Assembly: GCA_018057635.1 (NCBI GenBank) | Contig: JAGPDJ010000126.1 | Location: 1 to 6,935 of the forward strand | Reading direction: 5' to 3' | DNA from: Ferruginibacter sp. | GTDB lineage: Bacteria > Bacteroidota > Bacteroidia > Chitinophagales > Chitinophagaceae | DNA: 6,935 nt | Part shown: positions 1 through 4,723 of the stretch, in pieces | Layout of the letters: each line of letters starts with the position of its first letter | How positions within the stretch are numbered: the first letter of the stretch is position 1 | The notes under the pieces: model-generated | Databases searched by the model: none | What the model saw: the letters and a program-made list of their open reading frames with translations, nothing else | What the model was told of the DNA's origin: nothing | Position numbers and translations under genes: made by a program

Positions 1-14
1 AATAATTTTTTTCC

Positions 15-158
15 ACCGCAGAGAACATGAGATAAAGAGATTTCGCTGAGAGTTTTTTTAAAATTATTTAACCGCAGAGAAAAAGAGTTAACAGCGTTTC
101 GCAGAGATTTTTCTTCTTCTCTGCGTAAACTCCCTCTCTCCTTTTCTCTGCGGTTAAG
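15..158. repeat. Intergenic CCGCAGAG repeat with nested palindrome
   Basis: Two imperfect direct copies begin with the same ten bases, ACCGCAGAGA, at 15-24 and 71-80, and align without gaps for about 40 bp (period 56 bp). The second copy is also the left half of a large inverted repeat. Its outer arms TTAACCGCAGAGAAAA (68-83) and TTTTCTCTGCGGTTAA (142-157) are perfect 16-bp complements. Inner arms CGCAGAGA (100-107) and TCTCTGCG (118-125) are perfect 8-bp complements around a 10-base loop, and this stem extends through GTTT/AAAC with one bulged base. The region between outer and inner arms pairs poorly. No open reading frame is evident. Repeats with CCGCAGAG/CTCTGCGG cores are, from general experience, common between genes in several bacterial phyla, so this is probably a dispersed non-coding repeat family. 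Its role (transcription end of an upstream gene, a mobile miniature element, or neither) cannot be settled here. Confidence 0.8.
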
Positions 159-174
159 AAAAGAATCAAAACAT

Positions 175-182
175 TATATTTG
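175..182 (+). promoter_or_regulatory. Possible -7 promoter element for dapB
   Basis: TATATTTG fits the Bacteroidota -7 consensus TAnnTTTG exactly and lies 29 bases before the dapB start codon, just downstream of the inverted repeat. No TTTG is present about 19-21 bases further upstream, where the -33 element would be expected (that position falls in the right arm of the palindrome). The call therefore rests on the -7 element alone in AT-rich DNA. Confidence 0.4.
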
Positions 183-211
183 TTCTATATCATCTACATA
201 AAATTAAAAAA

Positions 212-931
212 ATGAATATCGCTTTGATCGGTTATGGGAAAATGGGAAAAGCCATTGAAGAAATTGCAATTAAGAAAGGCCATCGCATTGTTTTAAAAAT
301 TGATCTGGATAACAAAAATGAACTGACAATTGCCAATTTGCAAAAAGCAGATGTAGTGATTGAATTCACCGGGCCGGAGACAGCAGCTGATAATATTTAC
401 AGATGCATGGATGCAGGTATTCCTGTTATAAGCGGAAGTACAGGCTGGTTAAGCAAACTGGCAGCTGTACAAAATTATTGCACAGAAAAAAAAGGCAGTT
501 TCCTGTATGCAAGCAATTTCAGCATTGGCGTAAATTTGTTCTTTGAACTTAATAAAAAACTGGCTGCCTTAATGGCTAACTTTCCGGAATATAGCGTAAG
601 TATAGAAGAAACTCATCATACCCAAAAAAAAGATGCACCCAGCGGAACAGCCATCACACTGGCAGAACAGGTGATCAATAAAGTTCCGCATAAATCTTCC
701 TGGATAAATGATGCAGCTGCTTCAGATTCACAACTTTCTATTGTTAGTAAAAGAATAGACCCTGCACCCGGAACTCATGTTGTAAAATATAAATCTGCAA
801 TAGATGATATAGAGATCATCCATACAGCGCACAACAGGATGGGATTTGCTTCAGGAGCGCTGATGGCTGCTGAATTCATCCGGAAAAGGAAAGGAATATT
901 TACGATGAAAGATGTATTGAACATATCCTGA
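212..931 (+). CDS. dapB: 4-hydroxy-tetrahydrodipicolinate reductase (DapB)
   Basis: This 239-residue protein is the cytoplasmic NAD(P)H-dependent reductase that converts 4-hydroxy-tetrahydrodipicolinate to tetrahydrodipicolinate in the diaminopimelate/lysine pathway. The N-terminal Rossmann domain opens with the nucleotide-binding loop GYGKMG (residues 7-12), followed by DVVIEFTGPE (47-56) and the GSTGW loop (75-79). The substrate-binding and catalytic domain has ASNFSIGVN (100-108) and the family signature HHTQKKDAPSGTA (135-147). By comparison with the E. coli enzyme, H135 is the catalytic histidine, K139 the catalytic lysine, and the SGT loop binds substrate. The closing GFASGAL (211-217) is also typical. 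It is shorter than the roughly 270-residue E. coli form, as is usual for Bacteroidota versions, and looks complete. The start is well placed, one residue before the first beta strand. It is preceded by an A-rich stretch instead of a Shine-Dalgarno motif. An 8-A run at 624-631 lies within the catalytic motif codons. The next gene begins 31 bp downstream on the same strand. Confidence 0.96.
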   Translation: MNIALIGYGKMGKAIEEIAIKKGHRIVLKIDLDNKNELTIANLQKADVVIEFTGPETAADNIYRCMDAGIPVISGSTGWLSKLAAVQNYCTEKKGSFLYASNFSIGVNLFFELNKKLAALMANFPEYSVSIEETHHTQKKDAPSGTAITLAEQVINKVPHKSSWINDAAASDSQLSIVSKRIDPAPGTHVVKYKSAIDDIEIIHTAHNRMGFASGALMAAEFIRKRKGIFTMKDVLNIS

Positions 932-962
932 TTAAACATTTTTAGCTAACCTGCCTGCACAT

Positions 963-2882
963 ATGTACAAATATTTAAAAATTACTGTTTGCTTTTTGTT
1001 GATTACAAGCCTGGCCTTTTCCCAGTCAACCAAAATTGACAGTCTCATTAATATTACAAAAAAAGGAAGCATCACTGAAAAAATTGATGCATTGAATAAA
1101 CTATGCGGGCAACTGATGTACGACAAGCCTGAAGAAGCAAAAGTTTATGCATTGGAATCAATCAGGAAAGCAGACAGTTTTCATTATAAACTTGGGCTGG
1201 GTGACGCTTATAATATGATCGGGGTTGTATATGATATAAGTGGAAAATATGACAGTTCTATTTATTACTATGAAAAAGCGTCTGTGATCTTTAATCAATT
1301 AAACAATTTAAAAGGACGTGGCAGTTCTGCTAATAATCTTGGACTGATCTACTGGAATATGGCTGATTATGATAAAGCACTAATATTTTTTTTTGAAGCA
1401 CTGAAAGATTTTGAAAAAATAAAAAATGAAAGGTTTGCATCCAATGCTTTGAACAACATTGGCTTGGTTTATTATGATATACACAACTACGAACAGTCTT
1501 TAAAATACCATTTAAAAGCAAAGGCTATTTATGAAAAACTGGATGATGCTTACCTGCTGGGAGCTGTATCTACCAACTTGAGTAACGCATATCACAATCT
1601 GGATAAAATTGATTCCGCAGAATACTATTGCCTGGAGGCCATCCGCCTGCATACAAAGGCAAATGACGAATATGGGTTAAGTATAGCCTATAACGGTTAT
1701 GCAAGCCTGCAGTCGGCCAAAGGAGATACAACAAGAGCCCTGGAATATTTTGAAAAAGCCCTGAAGCTGAAAGAGAACCTGAATGAACAGGTTGGAATTT
1801 CTTCTATTCTCATACAAATGGCTAAGATATACAAGTATCAAAATAAAAATGCTAACGAACTGGATTGCCTTACTAAAGCAAAAACAATTGCAGAAAATAA
1901 TAATTTTAAAAAAGATCTAATTGAGATTTACCAATCCCTTTCGGAATATTACGAAAAAAATAATACTGCTCTTGCATTTGATTACTATAAAAAATATAAT
2001 AATGTAAAGGACTCTGTATTTAATGAAAACAGTAACCGCCAGATCACAGAACTAAATACCCGGTACGAAACAGGCAAGAAAGAATTGCAGCTAAAAAAAC
2101 AAGATCTTGTGATAGCAAAAAAAAACCTGGTAATAGCAACTGTAACCGGGCTTCTGTTACTGATAGGAATTGCAGGTTTCTTTTATTATAAGAAAAACAG
2201 GTTAATGCAGGAAAAAAAATTACAGGCAGCCGTTATGAAACAACAGGATATGGCTACGAAAGCAGTAATTGTTGCTGAAGAAAACGAACGGAAACGAATA
2301 GCTGCAGATCTTCACGATGGAATAGGCCAGATGATGAGTGCAGCAAAAATGAACCTATCCGTTTTTGAATCAGAACTTTTATTCAAAAATGATGCGCAAA
2401 GAACTTCTTTTGAAAATGTGATCGGACTTATAGATGAAAGCTGTAAGGAAATACGGAGTGTAAGTCACCAGATGATGCCAAATGCATTGTTAAAAAGCGG
2501 GCTGGCCAGTGCCATAAAAGAATTCATCAGCCGGATTGACAACCGGGTTATAAAAGTTTCACTTCACACAGAAGGATTAAATGAACGGATTGATAATAAT
2601 ACGGAAACCGTACTTTACCGGATCATACAGGAATGTGTTAACAATGTATTGAAACATGCAGGTGCAACCCTATTAGACATATCACTGATAAAAGATATAG
2701 ATGGCATAGCTGTTACCATTGAAGACAACGGTAAGGGATTTGACAGTTCAGATAAAAATAAATTTGAAGGGATCGGGCTAAAAAACATCATATCCCGGAT
2801 CAATTATTTAAAAGGAAGTATTGATTTTGACAGTGCAGCAGGAAAAGGAACGCTCGTAGCAATTCATGTACCGGCAGCATAA
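963..2882 (+). CDS. TPR-sensor histidine kinase, HisKA_3 (NarL-partner) type
   Basis: This 639-residue membrane sensor kinase starts with a signal peptide (hydrophobic 7-19, likely cleavage near AFS-QS at 20/21), which supports the chosen start. Seven TPR-like helical repeats fill about 78-350; their equivalent positions (GVVY 87, GLIY 127, GLVY 167, SNAY 207, ASLQ 247, AKIY 287, SEYY 327) fall exactly 40 residues apart. A charged coiled-coil linker (about 355-388) leads into one membrane segment (about 389-409), so the TPR array should be periplasmic and the kinase cytoplasmic. The HisKA_3 dimerisation box ERKRIAADLHDGIGQ (442-456) places the phospho-accepting histidine at H451. The ATP-binding domain has an N-box with N561 in QECVNNVLKHA, a G1 box DNGKGF (588-593) and a G2 box GIGLKNI (603-609). 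All catalytic elements look intact. It would autophosphorylate and pass phosphate to the regulator encoded 53 bp downstream. The signal is unknown; TPRs suggest protein or peptide binding. Confidence 0.95.
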   Translation: MYKYLKITVCFLLITSLAFSQSTKIDSLINITKKGSITEKIDALNKLCGQLMYDKPEEAKVYALESIRKADSFHYKLGLGDAYNMIGVVYDISGKYDSSIYYYEKASVIFNQLNNLKGRGSSANNLGLIYWNMADYDKALIFFFEALKDFEKIKNERFASNALNNIGLVYYDIHNYEQSLKYHLKAKAIYEKLDDAYLLGAVSTNLSNAYHNLDKIDSAEYYCLEAIRLHTKANDEYGLSIAYNGYASLQSAKGDTTRALEYFEKALKLKENLNEQVGISSILIQMAKIYKYQNKNANELDCLTKAKTIAENNNFKKDLIEIYQSLSEYYEKNNTALAFDYYKKYNNVKDSVFNENSNRQITELNTRYETGKKELQLKKQDLVIAKKNLVIATVTGLLLLIGIAGFFYYKKNRLMQEKKLQAAVMKQQDMATKAVIVAEENERKRIAADLHDGIGQMMSAAKMNLSVFESELLFKNDAQRTSFENVIGLIDESCKEIRSVSHQMMPNALLKSGLASAIKEFISRIDNRVIKVSLHTEGLNERIDNNTETVLYRIIQECVNNVLKHAGATLLDISLIKDIDGIAVTIEDNGKGFDSSDKNKFEGIGLKNIISRINYLKGSIDFDSAAGKGTLVAIHVPAA

Positions 2883-2935
2883 TAATTTTCTTAAACAGGA
2901 ATTTTATAAAATAAATATTACACTTACCTTGAAAT

Positions 2936-3577
2936 ATGAATAAGGATAAAATAAGGATCGCTATTGTAGATGACCACCAGATCGTTATTGATGGCATAAA
3001 ATCGTTGTTGCAAGGGCATACTGATTTTGAAATTGTAATTGAGACCACTGATCCGCTGAAAATGACTGGTTTACTGGAAACACAACAAGCAGATATTTTA
3101 TTAACAGACGTTATGATGCCGGGCATGAACGGCGCTGAACTCGCAAAGTCTGTCAGGTTTAAATTTCCGCAAATAAAAATACTCGCATTATCCATGAGCG
3201 GGCAGGGCGACCTGGTAAATCAAATGATCAAAGACAGCGATATTGCGGGCTATGTTCTTAAAAATATAGGCAAGCAGGAATTGATCAAAGCATTGGAAAA
3301 AATAGCCTCCGGAGGAATCTATTTCAGCGATGAAGTGCTGGCCGAAATGATAAAAGAAGATGAAAGAAAAAAAGAAACAGCAGATGCGCATCTCACTATG
3401 CGAGAAATTGAGATCATCAAACTGATAGAAAAAGAATTCAGCAATAAAATGATCGCCGAAACCCTTTTTTTAAGTGAAAGAACCGTAGAAACACACCGGA
3501 AAAATATATTCAGGAAAACAAAAACTTCCAGCCTGATCGGGCTGATTAAATATGCTTATGAACACAAATTAGTTTAA
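2936..3577 (+). CDS. Response regulator, NarL/FixJ family (REC + LuxR HTH)
   Basis: This 213-residue cytoplasmic transcription regulator has an N-terminal receiver domain (about 6-122). The acidic pocket is D12-D13, the phospho-acceptor is D58 in LLTDVMMPGMNG, the switch residue is S86 (in LALSMSG) and the conserved lysine is K109 (in YVLKN). A charged linker (about 138-150, rich in K and E) leads to a LuxR-type helix-turn-helix (about 153-212): it starts LTMREIEIIKLI, the core is SNKMIAETLFLSERTVETHR (169-188, including the recognition helix), and it ends in LIKYAYEHKL. Length and order match typical NarL-family regulators and no key residue is missing. It follows the histidine kinase on the same strand after 53 bp, so the two are very probably co-transcribed and a cognate pair. 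Its DNA targets cannot be inferred from the window. Confidence 0.95.
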   Translation: MNKDKIRIAIVDDHQIVIDGIKSLLQGHTDFEIVIETTDPLKMTGLLETQQADILLTDVMMPGMNGAELAKSVRFKFPQIKILALSMSGQGDLVNQMIKDSDIAGYVLKNIGKQELIKALEKIASGGIYFSDEVLAEMIKEDERKKETADAHLTMREIEIIKLIEKEFSNKMIAETLFLSERTVETHRKNIFRKTKTSSLIGLIKYAYEHKLV

Positions 3578-3582
3578 TCTGG

Positions 3583-3607
3583 GTTTAGAAAGTTTAGGAG
3601 TTTAGAA
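3583..3607. repeat. Short tandem TTTAG-rich repeat between convergent genes
   Basis: Three imperfect units, GTTTAGAAA (3583-3591), GTTTAGGAG (3592-3600) and TTTAGAAC starting at 3601, follow each other with 8-9 base spacing in the gap between the response regulator and the convergent dehydrogenase gene. TTTCTAAC at 3622-3629 is nearly complementary to the first unit (one bulged base) but 30 bases away, so a terminator hairpin is only weakly supported. No strong stem followed by a T run was found here. Confidence 0.45.
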
Positions 3608-3642
3608 CCACCTTTTCTATGTTTCTAACTATGAACTAATAA

Positions 3643-4593
3643 CTATAAACTTGCTTTTAAATTCTCGAGCATATCCTCCGTCATTTTACCTAAATCAAAC
3701 TCTTCCTTCCACCCCCAGTCATTCCTGGCAACACTGTCATCAATACTTTGCGGCCAGCTATTGGCTATCTGCTGACGGTAATCCGGTTTATAGCTGATGG
3801 TAAATTCCGGAATATGTTTTTTTATTTCTGATGCAATTTCTTTTGGAGAGAAACTCATACCTGAAATATTGTAAGAAGTACGGATATTTATTTTTGAAGC
3901 TGGTGCTTCCATCAGTTCAATCGTTGCCCTGATGGCATCAGGCATATACATCATGGGCAGGTAAGTATCTTCTTCCAGGAAACATTCATACTTTTTTTCT
4001 TCCAGGGCTTCATGGAATATTTCTACAGCATAATCTGTTGTACCGCCACCTGGTGCGCTTTTATAACTGATCAAACCGGGATACCGGATACTTCTTACAT
4101 CTAACCCATACCGGTGGTTGTAATAATTGCACCAGAATTCACCCGCAAATTTGCTGATACCATATACAGTAACCGGTTCAATAACTGTTTGTTGCGGGCA
4201 ATCGATCCTTGGTGATGTTGGCCCAAAAACTGCAATAGACGATGGCCAGTAAACTTTGTGTAATTTTTCTTCCCGGGCAATATCCAGCACATTCAGCAAG
4301 CTTTGCATATTCAGACTCCAAGCCAGGTTCGGGTTCTTCTCTCCTGTTGCCGAAAGGATAGCTGCCAGTAAATAAATCTGGGTTATCCCCTGCCTTATCA
4401 CCTGAACATGCAGCATTTCCTTGTTCATCACATCCAGGCTTACATAAGGCCCGGTGCCATGCAACAAGGCATTTTCTTCCCGCAGGTCGGAAGCGATCAC
4501 ATTGGCATTGCCGTATATCTTTCTTAATGCGAGGGTAAGTTCAACACCAATCTGTCCGCTGGCGCCGATAACGAGTATCCTTTCTTTTATCAT
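3643..4593 (-). CDS. tdh: L-threonine 3-dehydrogenase, SDR (epimerase-like) type
   Basis: This 316-residue cytoplasmic NAD-dependent enzyme oxidises L-threonine to 2-amino-3-oxobutyrate, the first step of threonine breakdown to glycine. It is the extended short-chain dehydrogenase (UDP-galactose-epimerase-like) form, unrelated to the zinc enzyme of E. coli that shares the symbol. The Rossmann motif is GASGQIG (10-16), with D36 at the end of the second strand for NAD ribose binding. The catalytic set is S118/S119 in WPSSIAVFGP plus Y144 and K148 in YGISK. The region RYPGLIS (170-176), PGGGTTDYAVEIF (181-193), LPMMYMPDAI (212-221), SYNISGMSFSP (240-250) and SWPQSIDDS (279-287) is the signature pattern I associate with this dehydrogenase rather than with sugar epimerases. 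The gene appears complete and stops with TAG. No adjacent glycine C-acetyltransferase (kbl), its usual metabolic partner, is visible in the window. A generic annotation would be NAD-dependent epimerase/dehydratase. Confidence 0.88.
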   Translation of the reverse strand: MIKERILVIGASGQIGVELTLALRKIYGNANVIASDLREENALLHGTGPYVSLDVMNKEMLHVQVIRQGITQIYLLAAILSATGEKNPNLAWSLNMQSLLNVLDIAREEKLHKVYWPSSIAVFGPTSPRIDCPQQTVIEPVTVYGISKFAGEFWCNYYNHRYGLDVRSIRYPGLISYKSAPGGGTTDYAVEIFHEALEEKKYECFLEEDTYLPMMYMPDAIRATIELMEAPASKINIRTSYNISGMSFSPKEIASEIKKHIPEFTISYKPDYRQQIANSWPQSIDDSVARNDWGWKEEFDLGKMTEDMLENLKASL

Positions 4594-4610
4594 AGCAAAT
4601 AATTCAATTG

Positions 4611-4641
4611 CAAATGTAAGGGCAAAATGATATGTTGCAAA
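4611..4641 (-). promoter_or_regulatory. Predicted promoter of the threonine dehydrogenase gene
   Basis: Read on the minus strand, TTTG (4641-4638) is followed after 19 bases by TACATTTG (4618-4611), an exact match to the Bacteroidota TTTG / TAnnTTTG promoter with a typical spacer. The -7 element ends 17 bases before the dehydrogenase start codon, implying a leader of about 10 bases, which is short but workable for a gene without a Shine-Dalgarno site. This is the best-supported promoter in the window. Confidence 0.6.
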
Positions 4642-4659
4642 CAGAAGACCATATGTTTG
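4638..4659. promoter_or_regulatory. Dyad between divergent promoters (possible operator)
   Basis: CAAACA (4638-4643) and TGTTTG (4654-4659) are perfect 6-bp complements separated by 10 bases, giving a 22-bp dyad. Its left arm contains the -33 TTTG of the minus-strand promoter and its right arm the TTTG of a plus-strand -7-like element. A second, wider inverted repeat, AGGGCAA (4619-4625) and TTGCCCT (4675-4681), has almost the same centre. The symmetry could mark a regulator site, or could arise because both promoters carry TTTG in opposite directions. Confidence 0.3.
4652..4659 (+). promoter_or_regulatory. Possible -7 element for the amidohydrolase gene
   Basis: TATGTTTG matches TAnnTTTG and lies 64 bases before the amidohydrolase start. 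No TTTG occurs at the expected 19-21 base distance upstream; the nearest TTG (4635-4637) leaves only 14 bases. If used, the leader would be about 57 bases. Confidence 0.3.
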
Positions 4660-4723
4660 TATAACCTGTTGAAGTTGCCCTAAAATAACTTATTTTCATT
4701 CCATTAATGTTCAAACAACCTGT

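Noticed and set aside
15..158. The repeats upstream of dapB as a CRISPR array
   Set aside because: There are only two imperfect direct copies with no conserved full-length repeat and unique spacers, and no cas genes nearby; the dominant structure is an inverted repeat.
932..1126. Minus-strand frame of 64 codons opposite the kinase signal peptide region
   Set aside because: It is antisense to a well-supported gene start, with no domain and no promoter seen.
2925..2931. TACCTTG just before the regulator start, resembling a -7 promoter element
   Set aside because: It lacks one T of TAnnTTTG, has no TTTG at the right distance upstream, and would leave only a few bases of leader; co-transcription with the kinase is simpler.
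2800..3195. Open frame of 131 codons on the minus strand across the kinase-regulator junction
   Set aside because: It lies antisense to the conserved kinase end and receiver domain, its translation is rich in Ser, Ile and Phe without any recognisable domain, and both sense genes are clearly real.
3583..3642. A classic intrinsic terminator between the convergent genes
   Set aside because: The only stems are 5-8 bp, AT-rich, and either have a long loop or no T run after them.
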